This document shows, piece after piece, positions 1 through 13,284 of a DNA stretch of 64,000 bases. The notes beneath the pieces were generated by a model that saw only the letters and a program-made list of their open reading frames with translations, ran no database searches and was not told the origin of the DNA. Position 1 is the stretch's first letter; each line of letters opens with the position of its first letter. Source of the DNA: Pseudorasbora parva (taxonomy: Eukaryota > Chordata > Actinopteri > Cypriniformes > Gobionidae); assembly GCF_024679245.1 (NCBI RefSeq), contig NC_090174.1, positions 42,308,688-42,372,687 of the forward strand, in the 5' to 3' direction. The position numbers and the translations under genes were made by a program.

Positions 1-3000
1 TTTTGCATCAAAAGACATAAAATAAAATATAAAAATAAATTCTATAAATAGATAACAGTTAGCTGAAAAAGATAACAGTTAGATGGTCATTAAACACAAT
101 CATACACTATTATTCAAAAGTTAGTCAGTAAGGCTTTTTAATGTTTTTGAGTCTATTATGCTCAAGAAGGTTTATTAGATGAAAAATACATTATCACAGT
201 ATTATTACAACTTAAAAATAACCTATAATGAACAATTTCTTATTATAAATGTCAGAATAAATGTAATTCTAAATGTTGTGCTGCTCATGTTTTTGTGGAA
301 CCTTTTTTTTCACCATTTTTCGATGAAAAAACGGTTTGCTTGACACGGTTTTGTGGTCAGTATTCTGATAGAAAATGAGCAATCAGGGTCACGTATTTAA
401 TAGAGCCATGTAATAAAGATTATTATAGTAAGATGAACTGGTTTGAATTCTTGCATGAAGTCTATAAAACTGACAGTAATGGAGGACAGTTTTCCGAAAC
501 ATTATATTTAAATTGTCTATTTTTGAGAGTGACTCAAAAGAGTGACTTTTTGTGTCGTAAAAGGAACTTTATCTGCAAGAAAACATAAAATAAACTTTCT
601 GCCATTACAAACATTTTCTGCTACAGCCCTATGGGTGCATGCACCAATTTGAGAACCACATTAAAGAAATGCCAGTCGATGCACCATGGGAAAACGTTAA
701 ATGAATTCGATACAGATACACATGGGAGTAGATCAACACTGTCACCCGTCTCTTTATGAAGGAGAAAATAAGTTATATTTATCAGCTGTAAACATGACAG
801 TCCCTTCTGCTGGCCTTCTGTCATCTGCTTTCTGTTCCTAACATAAAAGGATTAAAAAAAATAATACTTGGTCTTAAGTTCCAATTTTTTGCTTAAATTC
901 TTTTTTTTTTACTACAATAACAAACAAAACACAAAAAATAAGGTAACATTTTAAGTCCAGACATTGTCACAGATAAGTGGCCGCTGTCCAACAGGTTTGG
1001 ATTGGTACTTCTCGATCTGCACATGGACTAAACTCAAGGGCAATGTGTTGCTGCTTATCTGTCTGCCCGGTAAATAAGAGATCTTATCTTCCGCTTGCGA
1101 TGACATTGAAGACCCATGGTTTAAATCAATAAAATCCAATTCTTTGTAGATCTGTGGCTCTGATTAGCGTCCTCCTAATCCAATCCCCATTTCTGTCATC
1201 CATTATGGTGGCAAGGTGGGGTGCTATAAAGGATGTCGTTAACACCGGTTATGAGTTTAGCACTGATGTAAAGCATGCAATGCGACTGCCTGAATGGAGA
1301 CTTCTTCTGGCTTTCCTAATTGCAAATCCACTTGGGTCCAGACTGATACATTTCATCGCCTTGGCAACACTGCAGGCAGTGAACCTGGTAATAGGGGAAG
1401 TATATTCTCAAGAGGGGAAATGACTGCTTTCCATATTGTGACTGGACATAGCAAAAGGGCAGCAGGCAATGGTGAGCAACCTATCCTAAGAAATCTGCTG
1501 TAAATCTGCTCAACAGATAGCAAGCTAGATAAAGAAGCAAAACATTTAGTGGAACCTAACGCTTGCTATTTCACATGTGAAATGTGATCACTCTGGTTCG
1601 TCATTTATGACCACTGGAACTGACTCAAAGTTGTAATGATGATATGTCCTTTGAGGGCAACAGTATGATGAATCTGTGTGCAAGGATACGTGAAATGCAA
1701 ATGCTCAAGGGTGCAGAAATAGGAGCGAGAAAACATGCAGCAAAGTCTTGAGCATGTATGTACAGTATCGGGATGAAACCGAGATCAGCGAGCAGAAAAT
1801 CTGTGTTAAATCGGTCTGCCAGCTCACCGGATGAATCGCCACCAAATAAATGTCCCCTTTACTTGGTACAGAAGACAGGAAAGATGCATGGTTCCAGGCT
1901 TGTCTCACCAATTGCTGAGCATATAAGCAATGTAAAAGCAGAAATTGAGCCAATCTTGAGAGGTCCATTTCATTGATTACATGCTCACTGTGCTGTAGCT
2001 CCCTCTTCCTGCTCTTAGCCACAACAGTCCAGCACCAACTGAATACAGCCATATTAGAATATGTATTAAATATAGTTAAAGTAATTTTTAAACATAGCAA
2101 ATCACTTTTTTGTTTGTAAATGCAATGTAACAAAGGAAGCAAGCAAGTTTGCCAAAATTTCTCTTTTCCCACATGTAGACGAGAAATCACTTGTGGTGAT
2201 TTTTCATTTTCCCATTATAAGACTCTCAACAATTTCACAGCACAGCAATCACACAATAATGAACTTCCAGAAGCAATTAAGAGGCTCTTCCTTCCACAAA
2301 CGTCTATGTGGACTAATCATGATGTGCTTCAGAGGAGTTGGTGGATTAGGTTGTTTTATTTTTTGGTAATGTAAACGCTGAAATCCTCTAACGAATGCAT
2401 TGTCAAATGTGTACCTATGATAGTTCCTGTAATTCGGCATAAATTGCACTGGACATTATTGTAGCTGCAAGTTGCCAGGGAAACATGAAATTAACTTTAC
2501 AGAACTTAAAAAAAAAAAAAAAACAATATAACAGCCGACTTCACAAGTGGAGGTGGGGGGAAAAAAGATACAAGATATTTTTAGCTACACTTTTTATATT
2601 CATATTTGTAGCACTGATCAGTGCACACAGACTTTCTGTTCAACCAAAAGCAAAACTCACAGAGCACTGAATGTGAAACAAGTGAGAAACAAGACTGGAA
2701 TGTATCACAGTTCTGAATCGCAATATAGCCAGTGTAAGCGTAAAGAATCAAAATTGTGTTGTATCATGACAGATGTCAACATAGCATTGCATTGCCAAAT
2801 CACCCCAACAGTGATCTTTATTTATTCATGAGAATATCACAATGAGCATCTAAATGTCTAAACCTCTTCAATTATACAGACTAACTGGGAAATATCCCAC
2901 TGTAGTGTAAAGACTGCAATACATTCTGAAGCAATTTATGAACTAAACTTCACAGATTATATAGTAGCGAATAACGTAGTAGCAAAACGACTTAACCAAC

Positions 3001-3234
3001 TGACCAATTAATTGTCCTTTTCATATATTTATACTTGACTAAAGAATATAGGCAATATTTTATAAAATAAAAAGCAGAAAATCAAAGAGAAAAAAAAATC
3101 ACTAGGGAACTAATCCAGGTAACGGATTTAAATGAACTACAGATTAACCACTAGACTGGCCTGGACATTATTTTTTGTTGTTGTTGAAAGAAATGATATA
3201 GTGGACAGCAGTAGTAAGATCATGTGCGTCTTAC
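1..3234 (-). other. part of the unc5d intron following the exon
   Basis: This is inferred intron because the UNC5 exon has a donor at 3234. The next exon should encode the rest of the first Ig domain with a conserved YWCQC-type segment, and no such reading frame is seen. Apart from the repeat copy at 104-330 the sequence looks unique. Positions 950-1980 are richer in G+C than the surroundings and hold open frames of 72-161 codons without a recognisable domain; these could be conserved noncoding sequence but nothing in the sequence proves it. Confidence 0.75.
104..330 (+). repeat. interspersed repeat family A, degraded copy
   Basis: The segment shares an ordered series of phrases with copies at 8092-8345, 12062-12215 and 39155-39545: TTCAAAAGTT, TTTAATGTTTTTGA, CTCAAGAAGG and GTGCTGCTCATGTTTTTGTGGA. 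I recognise it as a very abundant cyprinid repeat but cannot name the family securely. Its consensus continues past 330 and this copy fades out there. Confidence 0.6.
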
Positions 3235-3450
3235 CAGTGTTTTGATCCATGTACTCTTGAGAGGTATGTTGATTCTGATGGACCCATTCCCCGTTACATT
3301 TGAAGAAGATCTGTAGGGCAGGAGTTGCACGGCAGCGCAGCTTGATTGGGTTGTTTTTGACTATGTAAGCATCCTCAGGCTCTTGCAGGAAGTGGGGTAA
3401 TGTCCCACCAACTGATGACAGGGAATCAGCAAGGGTATCACTGACGGCTC
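3235..3450 (-). CDS. unc5d: netrin receptor UNC5D-like, internal exon (probably exon 2)
   Basis: UNC5 proteins are single-pass netrin receptors that guide axons and migrating cells. Their extracellular part has two Ig domains and two thrombospondin type 1 repeats. This 216-bp exon encodes about 72 residues at the start of the first Ig domain. It contains [19 protein letters not shown] and [14 protein letters not shown], strongly conserved UNC5 signatures, and the GTLPHF start and [14 protein letters not shown] fit UNC5D better than UNC5A, B or C as I remember them. On the minus strand a polypyrimidine-like stretch and ACAG precede 3450, and the exon ends at 3235 with a GTAAGA donor at 3234-3229. 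Both junctions are phase 1, so the exon keeps frame (2 + 71x3 + 1). The frame is open throughout, with no sign of decay. The preceding and following exons are not in the window. The paralogue (unc5da or unc5db, or another UNC5) is less certain than the family. Confidence 0.9.
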
Positions 3451-4432
3451 CTGTAAAATCAATGAAGGCATGCAAGAAATGAGCACATTTACTCAAAATT
3501 TAAACTTAATTGTATGACAATTTTTGGATTAATGAACATCCCAGACACATTATTTGTATGTGTGCCTAGTACTTACAATAATAAATAAAAAAAATCACAA
3601 TCTCATCTAAATATGGTCTGCATTTCACACTGCTTCAGATTTGTAAATATGGTGCTTTTTCCTCTGGGGAATGTTCTGAGCTTCCCATTGATTTTAAACT
3701 GTGTGCCAAAGAGACAATTCCACTAAAACAATTCAAGCCATTTTCCACTTTAAAAACGCATTAGGTTTCCCTGAGTGCTTTTGTGATGAAAAGAATAAAA
3801 GAATTAGCGATGGAAGAGGGTGCGACTGATTGCTTTGTGTTTGACTGATGAGCTAAAATGCACCTCGGTGCAGAAGAAAGTGAGAAAGCTTTTCCTTAGG
3901 CCAAGTGTTTGCGTTTTATTTTTTGTTCTCTGTGCTATCATTCTCTTTAAAGAAAGGAAGAATTAAAACAGCAGAAAAAAACAATATAGAAGAAGAAAAA
4001 TAAAACAGATTAAGCGGTGTTGAAGTTAGAGAGAAGAAAACAAGATTTTTATGTAGAGATATTTTACATCCATGCCATTTTAATAATTATAAATCGCACA
4101 CTCCATCCCTTGGACTCTGGAATAAAACTCACCACTTTTGTGAGACCGGCTGTAAAGTGTTGAATACTGCAAAATCTGTCAGATGCGTAAAGTCCCATGA
4201 AAGCCATTAAACAAACAGCTAATTCAAGTCTGCCCACTGAAATCTAATAATCTTTCATTCTATACCACCTCCCACATTTGCTGTCATTTGAAATGGATAA
4301 TGTAGGCACAAACACCCACACTGAGTTTCCATGTTGTTATGGGGACTTTCCATAGACATGATTTTTATACTGTACAAACTGTATATTCTACCCCCTAACC
4401 CTACCCTCACAGAATCCTTTCTGCAGTTATAC
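3451..4432. other. unique-looking intron sequence
   Basis: AT-rich intron next to the UNC5 exon, with an A-rich purine stretch near 3950-4050. No gene, repeat end or motif could be supported here. Confidence 0.5.
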
Positions 4433-4664
4433 TAGGGCTGCCCTGACTTTAGATTTTTCTAGTAAACTAGTAGTCGTTCATTTAAACCAATAGTCAACTA
4501 ATTGCACATTTATGGTTTTAATTTAATTACTATATACACTGAGGGGGTGGCATCTAAAATGGTTTGAGTTTCAGGGCTGAGAAAGAATATTATATTGTTC
4601 TACATTACAGAGAAATAAGACACTAAACCATATTGAGCCTTTAAAATATATATTGAGCGCTTAA

Positions 4665-5450
4665 AGGGTTAGTTCACCCAAAAATGAAATTTATGTCATT
4701 AATGACTCATCCTAATGTCATTCCACACCCATAAGACACATAAGACCTCCGTTCATCTTCTAAACACAGGTTAAGATATTTTATATTTAGTCCGAAAGCG
4801 TATCTAAGAGTATGCACACTATACTGTCCATGTCCAGAAGGTAATGAAAACATCATCAAAGTAGTCCATATGTGACATCAGTTAGTTATCCCTTGAAGCA
4901 TCGAAAATAGATTTTGGTCCAAAAATAACAAAAAATACAACTTTATTCAGAATTGTCTTCTCTTCCGTGTTTGTTTTCAATCCTCAAATAAAGATTCAAA
5001 CGGTTATGAATCAGTGTATTGATTCATGATTTGGATCGTCAATGTCACATGATTTCAGCAGTTTGACACGCAATCCAAATCATGAATCAATAAGCTGATT
5101 CATGACCGTTTGAATCTTTATTTGAGGATTGAAAACAAACACGAATGAGAAGACAGTGCTGAATAAAATTGAAGTTTTTGTTATTTTTGGACAAAAATGT
5201 ATTTTCGATGCTTCAAAAGAGTCTAACTAACCAACTGATGTCACATATGGACTACTTTTATGATGTTTTTATTCCCTTTCTGGACGAGTACAGTATAGTG
5301 TGCAATGTGCATACACTTGGATATGCTCTCGGAATAAATATAAAATATCTTAAACCGTGCTCAGAAGATGAACGGAGGTCTTATGGGTGTGGAACGACAT
5401 TAGGGTGAGTCATTAATGACATCAATTTCATTTTTGGGTGAACTAACCCT
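4665..5450. mobile_element. near-palindromic TTAA-type MITE, copy 1
   Basis: The tips are AGGGTTAGTTCACCC and its inverse, flanked by TTAA on the left (4661-4664) and TTCA on the right (5451-5454), a TTAA duplication with one change. The two arms, about 4665-5040 and 5072-5450, are nearly perfect inverse copies, so the whole 786 bp can fold back on itself. The centre carries ATGATTTCAGCAGTTTGACA. A second member is at 25041-25665. No coding capacity; TTAA targets are used by the piggyBac and Kolobok superfamilies. Confidence 0.8.
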
Positions 5451-6020
5451 TTCAGCTTACACACAAAGCTTGCCGCAGCACACCAGCAAAATAAATGATT
5501 ATTAGTTCTTCAGGAAAAAACAACTAAGGACACAGAGTCTGGATGTTTTTTAATAATTTATTAATAAACTAGTGATTTCTGAGCCAGTGTCAGCTGCAAA
5601 GATCACGAAACAGACTCGTCATCTCCACTCATAGAGAGAAAAGGACATTTCATATAGATCACATAATCAGAGAATATTTGTTTTCTATCTGAATTGGTTA
5701 ATTTGAAAGTTTAAACATTTAAATTTATCTATAGACATATTTCTAATGTCTGTTTTGACTGTCTTCACGGACACAGGCAAAAAGCGCACAATGTTTATTT
5801 TCTTTATTTTACAAAAGCACAAAAGTTTTTTTTTGTTGTTGTTGTTATCGTGATTGTAAAAGTACCTGTACAGTTCTGAAGTTAGATAACTTATCTTATG
5901 AGGATTTAAAGTTCTTTACACTGTTATCAGGAAAAAAATACAAGTGATCACACCTGCACCTCCAGGTTATTATGCACGCACAAGATATGCGCCAATAATT
6001 GTGCACTTTATCAATTGAAA

Positions 6021-7651
6021 GGTGCACTATATGCAACTTTTTCATCCTCTAGAGGGCGCCTATTCAAAACAAAGGCGTAGTTTGATGATGCCAAGTTTGA
6101 GCGCAGAATCTTGGGACATTGAGTCTTCACCTCACAGCTGGTGGAAAAGAGTCAAGATAGGACTCAGGCAGAAATCATGTTGATGGATGCAGTTATTAAC
6201 GTTACTGTAGTATGAAGAGCAGGAACGAGTGTTGTGGAGCTGAGCAAGGCGCGATTGTTAATGAGATGAAAAACACACGCCTTGCGAGCAGTGGGACTTT
6301 TATTCAACCTGCTCTCACAGAATTCTGTGAAATGAACACGGACCCTTAACTCAAAAATCTGTGGTAGTTTCACGGAATCGCCAAAGATTCCGTGATGGGT
6401 TCACGGAAGTGATGCCTATGTAAGTCAATGACAGGCAGCATCTGTGGTCCACACATGGATTCCCAACACACATTTAATTTATTTGCATTTGTAAAAGTAG
6501 ACATGATTTTATGAATGTTTATAGCCCACTTCTATATTTCGGAGCAACTAACTCCAGTATAGAAGTATTAACTCATGTTGCATTCCAAGTCTTCTGAAGT
6601 CATACGATATCTTCATGCAGTTGATCTTAATGTTTTAATCATTGAAATGATGATCGCGCTCCACACGAGCACTCGTTCATATTTCTCATGATTCAAATGA
6701 TACAAACAATTCTTCAGCATGACGCGATTGGTCACGAGACACACGAGAGCCAATGGCATTTTACAATCAAAGCTGACTTAATGGCGCAATTGGTCACGCG
6801 TCATACAACAGCCAATGCTGTCAAACCTGACATAACGTTTCTTCCGGCCGCAATATTTGAAATGTATTAATATTCAGAGGATGGACTCGACATTACTGAT
6901 TGCTTTTGGGGATTTTCTTCACAGAAATCAATCGTTTGGCCTCGGAACACTTGGAATATTTGTAGTTTCTGAATAAATTGTACCTGCAGTATCTGTGTAT
7001 CTGCCTGTTATATCCTGTTTTTTTATAATACACAAATGGGTAGGTTAAGGAAAGGGATCGAGTTGTCTTCAAAACGTGTCTGAATAAAAAGAAAAATTAA
7101 TTTAAATAAATTATGCTGACTGAATCAAACTGACGAATATAAGGTGTTGGAACAGGGAATCCGTGTGTGGACCACGGATGCTGCCCTTCATTGACTTACA
7201 TAGGCATCACATCCATGAACCCATCACGGAATCTTTGGCGATTCTGTGAAACTACCACAGATTTTTTAGTTAAGGGTCCATGTTCATTTCACGAAAATCT
7301 GTGAGATCAGGTTGCTTTTATTATGACTTTTATTACATTTGAGTGTGTTGAAAAATGATTTTATTACGTTACTCTGTGCATTTGCTCAGTGGCTGCTGTG
7401 AAACTTGTTCACACTGCTAAGAGTAAAGCACTTCTGGCAAATAAAACCGGAAACCGAGGGTAACAGATATGACGCCATTGACAGCAGACTCCCTCAGACA
7501 TTCCAACTCCTTGGTTAAAATAGCAATTTTCTCACAATTTACAAATAGTTGGAAACATTTGGAATATTGTAAGTACTTAACTGAACAAAATATATACCAC
7601 TGGCCTAGTGCTTTTTGGATATTTTACTGCAAAAATACTACATATTGCACC
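6021..7651. mobile_element. nonautonomous DNA element with GGTGCA ends
   Basis: The left end reads GGTGCACTATATGCAACTTT and the right end, read inverted, GGTGCAATATGTAGTATTTT. A TCTAGAGGGCGCC segment lies just inside the left end. The target duplication is unclear (possibly TGAA). The element is split by the 6305-7314 insertion, leaving about 0.6 kb of its own sequence. No transposase is seen. Confidence 0.55.
6305..7314. mobile_element. 1010-bp long-inverted-repeat transposon with 8-bp target duplication
   Basis: CTTTTATT occurs directly before 6305 and directly after 7314, a perfect 8-bp duplication. The ends start CAACCTGCTCTCACAG and, inverted, CAACCTGATCTCACAG, and the inverted repeats continue for about 165 bp (6305-6470 and 7148-7314) with few mismatches. 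An 8-bp duplication fits hAT-like or P-like elements, but the unusually long repeats leave the superfamily open. The interior has no supported coding sequence. Confidence 0.8.
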
Positions 7652-7669
7652 CTGAAGGCGTGCTGGTTT

Positions 7670-7752
7670 TGACTTGGTACCATCTTGCCTTGGTCTTGGT
7701 CTCAACCCCTTGTCTCGTCTCGAATTAGGTGGTCTTGACTACAACACTATTA
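7670..7752. repeat. fragment of a repeat end (CTTGGTCTTGGTCTC type)
   Basis: A stretch with GCCTTGGTCTTGGTCTCAAC and then TGGTCTTGACTACAACACTA looks like the right end of an interspersed element. No partner end was found in the window. Confidence 0.35.
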
Positions 7753-8091
7753 AAAGCCATAGTTGGTTTGATAAATCATAGGTGAACATTTGGATTTCCT
7801 GCCCAACAGTGTGTAAATACCACACAAAATGTCTGTCAAAGACTTTTTTTTCTGTGACTAATCAACTAACTAAATGTAGTAGACTAAGCCTCTTATTGTC
7901 GACTAACATTTGGTCAACTACTAGGGGTAAACTCTCATTTTTACATTCTGGAAATGAATATGAATTTCATATTATATGAAATATAAATTTAGCATGAAAT
8001 TCACACACATGCACAGTTGCACACAGAGAAATTTAGATACATACTATTTCATATTCTCCTTTAATTCTTTAGATCCTGGAACAAAACATAC

Positions 8092-8345
8092 TACAGTTCA
8101 AAAGGTTTTTAAGAAATTAAATTTAAATTGATCAAAAGTGACAGTAAAGAGACATTTATACAGAAGATTTAAATTTCAAATAAATGCTGTTCCTTTGAAC
8201 TTCCTTTTCAAAGAATCCTAAAAAAACAGTTTCCACGAAAATGTATAACTCTTTTCGCCATTTAAACAAAAACAGCATATTAGAATGATTTCTGAAGGAT
8301 GTGACAGAGTAAAAGCTGCTTAAATCACAGGACAAAATGACACTT
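8092..8345 (-). repeat. interspersed repeat family A, inverted copy
   Basis: Read on the minus strand this matches family A: it keeps the phrases for TGATCAATTT, AAATGCTGTT (inverse) and TTCAGAAATCATTCTAATATG. Identity to the copies at 104-330 and 39155-39545 is moderate, so it is an old insertion. Confidence 0.6.
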
Positions 8346-10483
8346 CTATATCATTAAAACACAATGCAACTAACTTTATGTAAACTTTATGTTTATGAGC
8401 ACTGTGTACTCATTTACTACCATTGGAAGCGCAGACAGAAAAACACCACTTCACACAGATAGATACCACCGCATAACAGCCAACACCATGAATGGCCCGG
8501 TGACCTCCAACTATTTAATTGCGGTCACTGTGAACAGCTGAACTCAAGCCTCATCTGTCTAGCTCATTTGTGAAGAAAATATAGTTACAACTTCCCCTTT
8601 TCACTACTACACAACTACAAGTGCACTGTGATGAAGAGAATAGCAGAGAGCAGCTTTCCCCTCATCTTTACATGATTTTCTTGACAAGTTTTTAAGATAG
8701 GCAAACATTTGCAGAAAGACTGAACATGTTAATTATGTATAAAACAAAACATGCCAACAATACTTAAAACCTCCAATTAAAAAACATTTGTTGTTGAATG
8801 CTCTTTTTCTGTGTGTAGAAAAACAGCTTTAAAGAAGCACTAAAGAAAAGAATGACATTATTCAGAGTTATATCCCCAGGAGTGAGATACCTAGTTCACG
8901 GTGAAGTGCATTCTGGGCTATTTGCAGAATCACAGAGTGGAAAAGCACAGTCACACTAGGGATGTCAGAAGAATGTCACAGATCACCCCATGGATAAGGA
9001 GGCAAAAGCAGGAAATCTTAGATGCACAATATTACATTGGGTTTCAAAGTTCAAGGTACAAAACAGGGGGCTCACTCTAAATAATTCAAAATGAAATGTT
9101 ACTCTTCCTCTGCAGATGTTTGCTGGCAGTCTCATAGCGGAAAGGAATTTGTCTTGGCTGCACAAAGCACATACTCTAGACAGATTCACTGGAGAAAAAC
9201 ACACACAATTACATCAGTTTTAAAGCATATTTAACTACAGATTCTTCGTGAATTCTGATTGTTTTTGTCACTAAAAACTAAAAACTAAACTTCCTCATTG
9301 AGAGAGCAATAAGACCTTGAGCAACCATTTTTGGTGTCAAAATCTGTTTTCAGTTATCTGTTATTTTTTTAGTTCAGTATGGGGGCGAAAACTGTTCAAA
9401 ATTCTGGAAAGTATCACAGCTTATGTTTTTTTTTTTTGTCTCTCTATGCATATAGACCCTTCCAAAAGCTTGGTTTGAAAAACAAAATGGATTTCAACAG
9501 AACAGGCCTGCAGCTTCAATCACATCAGTTCACTTCCATTGTGTAAAAACATGAATAACCCTTGCATTTTACTCCCAAATGAAAGAAAAAGGAGGACACA
9601 ATCGTGCTGTGCACTGTTGCAGATAGGTGGGTGACAAGAGCTGAATACGGCGACATCACTTCCCTCCGCTACAGAGGGCCAATGGTATAAAAGGCAGCCA
9701 CAACCTTTGGACAGAATTCATTACTCTTCCTTGTGGATCTGCCAGTCTACAAAACCGATTTTTTATTACATACAGTACGGCTATTATTAGCTAGTTTCAT
9801 GCAAATGTCTACCCTGCACATCACTTGGTATTTCTCCAATTTAAATCACTCCTGTTCATTTCCTGAGAGTAGTCCAGCACAAATTCACATCTCCAGCTCT
9901 TTTTTTCCCTATCTGCTGTTCAAATTTCAGTGATGAGGAACAACCTGAAATTAGTCCTGATCTATCTGCTGCTGTAAAGAGAGCCTAAACTTTATTTTAC
10001 CCAAAACTTGCAATGAATTAAACATGAATCAGACATCAATATCACGTTCGAAAATTCAGCAAAATTATGAAATAATAATAATACTGAAAACATTTTGAAA
10101 GATTTAAAAGCAATTATTATGCAGGAAGAAGCAGATAGATAAATATAGAAATTATAATAAAGTATACGGAACACAAGGTGAAGGCTAAAGGCAATTCTTA
10201 TCAGCATGTTTATGTTTCTGACCCCTTGCTCTGTCATTTAAATGCAAACCTGTATTGATCTGTACAAACTGATACTATCAATTTATTAGTAGAGCAGAAG
10301 AGCAGCTTAAAAATGCTCTTTTACATTATGGGCCAGTGGATGAATATGCAAGATCACTTTGAACTTTGACTTTGTCAGCATATATTTAAGCAATAGCAAT
10401 TACAAGACTAGGGACTAGTCACGGCTCACGGACAAACCTGCATCTGTCCTGGTTCAACAATGGAAGGAAAGACATTTTAAAGG
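8346..10483. other. unique-looking intron sequence
   Basis: No gene, transposon end or tandem repeat could be supported. The CCAAT plus TATAAAAGG string at 9678-9694 is noted separately as a weak observation. Confidence 0.5.
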
Positions 10484-10530
10484 GATAGTTCACCCATAAA
10501 AATTATAATCATTTACATCCTCTCAATGTG
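10477..10530 (+). repeat. solo left end of a TTAA-type MITE
   Basis: TTTTAAAGGGATAGTTCACC is the start of a very abundant cyprinid element that normally continues with AAAAATGAAAAT. The similarity fades after about 50 bp and no right end is found. Confidence 0.45.
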
Positions 10531-10881
10531 GTTTCTGAATGCTTTTCATTTTCTATGAAAAACCAAACAAAAATTATTTTCATTTAGCTATTTTTCAATG
10601 TTTTCACAGTGACCTTGTCTGTTAAGAAGAAAAAATAGACACCAAAAAAATAATAAAAGTGCATTGATTTGACTTCTGAAGCCCTACCATTTTAGTCAGG
10701 AACAAAATGTACTTGTTTGCAAGTAAGTGTACTTGTTTGTTGCAAACTTGTTTTCTCTTGGTTGATCTAGTGAATAAACTCATTCATTTAAATTAATGAT
10801 TCAGTCACAGAAGTTCTAAATTTAACATCTCACTAAGATTATCAATAAATAATAACTTTTTTCTTTTGCTAGTAAAAAAAA

Positions 10882-11003
<122 letters not shown>

Positions 11004-12061
11004 ATGTGAAGACAACATGAAGGTGGGTAAATAATGTGTGAACCCCCCTTGAAGAGTTTTTTTTCTAGGGGCATTCAATCCAGACCAAATTCAGCAGCAA
11101 GACAATACAGTCAACCATCATATAACACACCCAATTATAAACACCTTGCCATGTGTAAATTCAATGATGAACAGTAATGAAGTATATAAGAATGAATTGG
11201 ATGTGTAGAGGTTAATGGGCCCTTGCATATCTCCAACTAGGTTCGAGTTCACACTGATTCCTAGAGTGCTAATTGTTGGCCTTAGATATCTCCTTTTTGC
11301 AAATGCCCACACACTTACTGCAATAAAAGGTAATGAATAATTGGCACAATCCATGCTCTATAAAAACAGCAGAAGCAATTCTGGCTGCTCCTCCTATGAT
11401 AAATGAACATAATCGCAAGTCCTAATGACTAACAAACGAGCCACCAATAAGTCATTCATTTCCTCATTCTAGTAAATTTTAATACAAACTCTGCAATGAC
11501 GGTCCACAGCTTGTCCAATAGTTAGCACACAGAGAAAGAGCTAAAGAGAATTAGTATATAGTAATTAGCATAATAATATACAAATTGAGATGATTCATAT
11601 TATAATGATGAATGTTTCAATAAAGACTGCAAAAACATATCATTATGTAGTTTGTTACACTTATAAAAACTCCAAGCCATGAAGTGCAGAGACATCACGC
11701 CAGCTCCCCAGAGTTTCTCTAGTAATGTTGTGCACTTCTCACTATCAACTTAACTCTCAGTTCATTACATACAGCATGATATTCTCGGTTATGATTCTTA
11801 AAATCACAGCCTAGTCCCTAGTGAGTTTTAGCATTTAAGTTAGTGATGAATTTTTGATTCTCTACATGGCTTGCTGGATTTTTGTTCTAACAATGTCCTA
11901 TCCTCCATGATATAATGAAAGATTTCTTGATCTTAATCTCTTTCATCCACATAAAAGACTAATTATCAACAATAATTTTTAAAATGAGGTAAAATACCTT
12001 TTTTCCCCTTTAAATTATAATAGTTTTTATTACCAAGCATTTTAAAAATGTGCTTATTTAA
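11004..12061. other. unique-looking intron sequence
   Basis: AT-rich, with no repeat ends or coding frames I can support. Confidence 0.45.
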
Positions 12062-12215
12062 TTGGTTTAAATAGATTTCTGAAGGATCATGTGACATGAA
12101 AGACTGAAGTAATTGCTACTGTAAATGTAGCTTTGCCATGACAGGAATAAATTACATTTTAAAATATAATAAATCAGAATGTGGTTATTTTAAATGTGTT
12201 ATTATATTTTAGAAC
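12062..12215 (-). repeat. interspersed repeat family A, short inverted copy
   Basis: GATTTCTGAAGGATCATGTG followed by GACTGAAGTAAT and ACAGGAATAAATTACATTTT is the inverse of the central part of family A, as in 39155-39545. Confidence 0.65.
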
Positions 12216-13284
12216 TACCTACACATTACTTTTTTACTGTATTTTCCCAACCAAATCAGAACAAACAAATACAGTCTAGTTGAGCAATTAAAGAGGAAAA
12301 AAATCCCTAACTTTTCAATGCACATAAAAAAAGAAAAAAGAAAAAAAGAAATAATTTGAATATAAAAAAAGAAAAATAACAAAATGTTTCACAGTGTTCC
12401 TGTCAAACTGATGTTATTGATCATGTTTGAATTCAGTCATTATGAGTAAGTCTAACACTAAGCCTCTAGTTCTAATAATCTTAAAGCACATTTCCAAATA
12501 GCTCATAATGTGTCAGCTCCAATTCCCATGCCAGCTATTTCGGCCTCTCCGGCTTACTGTAATGAAAGTGCATGGAAAGCAGCTTAGCTGGTGGAAGTGG
12601 GTTACATGGAAATGCATTTGACACATCAATCTTCATCACCAAGCACCTACTTGATGTAGTTACACATCACAGTTTCAGCACATGCAACCAAAGCCCTGCC
12701 CTTTAAAACCATGCACTTTACTTTCTCACTCAAGCCTCTCGTGGATTTCTGAAAAGGGTTTGACATGAGAGGAGGAGAGTGTGCGTACAAGTGAATATGT
12801 GGGGGTTATATGGTGAGCTCACTGCTGGATTTCAGCAAGCTGAGAATTTCAAGGCAGAAGTGTCAGAAAGAGTCAAGATAATCCCAGCTAAGGTGAAAGG
12901 ATGAGAGTGAGAGAAAGGAAGTGTGAGAGAAAGAAAGTGAGAAAGAGTTTGAAAGGGAAACGTGGCTTTTGGGTTATAATTGATGTATCAAATATCACTC
13001 TTGTGTTTATTCAGTCACACATGCACACACTGTCTACAGGGGTCAAGGAAAATATGCAATGCATTTGCTGCCTTTGATAAGCAATAAAGAATAAAGGGGT
13101 GATGAATTTAGAAATCAACTTTCCCTTGAGCTTTTGATATATAAAAGGTCATGGTAATATAAGAATATCCTGTAAATTTTAGAGCTGAAAAACTTCCTTG
13201 TAAGTCAAAGAAAAGCTTTTACAGACACCAGGCCCAGAAAACCATTGTGTGCTTCATCCTTACGTCATCGTGTGGCGAAACATG
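12216..13284. other. intron sequence with purine-rich stretches
   Basis: Simple A/G-rich runs at 12320-12375 and 12900-12960. Nothing else could be identified. Confidence 0.4.

Larger units (their letters stand above)
4433..7927. mobile_element. old hAT-like element, outer layer of a nest
   Basis: The left edge begins TAGGGCTGCCCTGACT and runs on through ACTAGTAGTC and AATAGTCAACTA. The right edge is GTCGACTAAC, then TGGTCAACTACTAGGGG. These look like the two inverted ends of a TAGGGCTG-type hAT family, with the right tip damaged. No target-site duplication could be matched, so the pairing is an inference. Inside lie the palindromic element at 4665-5450, the element at 6021-7651 and a short foreign end at 7670-7752. 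Confidence 0.5.

Noticed and set aside
1705..2190. 161-codon minus-strand frame, same strand as unc5d
   Set aside because: No recognisable domain, no splice context and a composition typical of AT-rich noncoding DNA. It does not encode the next UNC5 exon.
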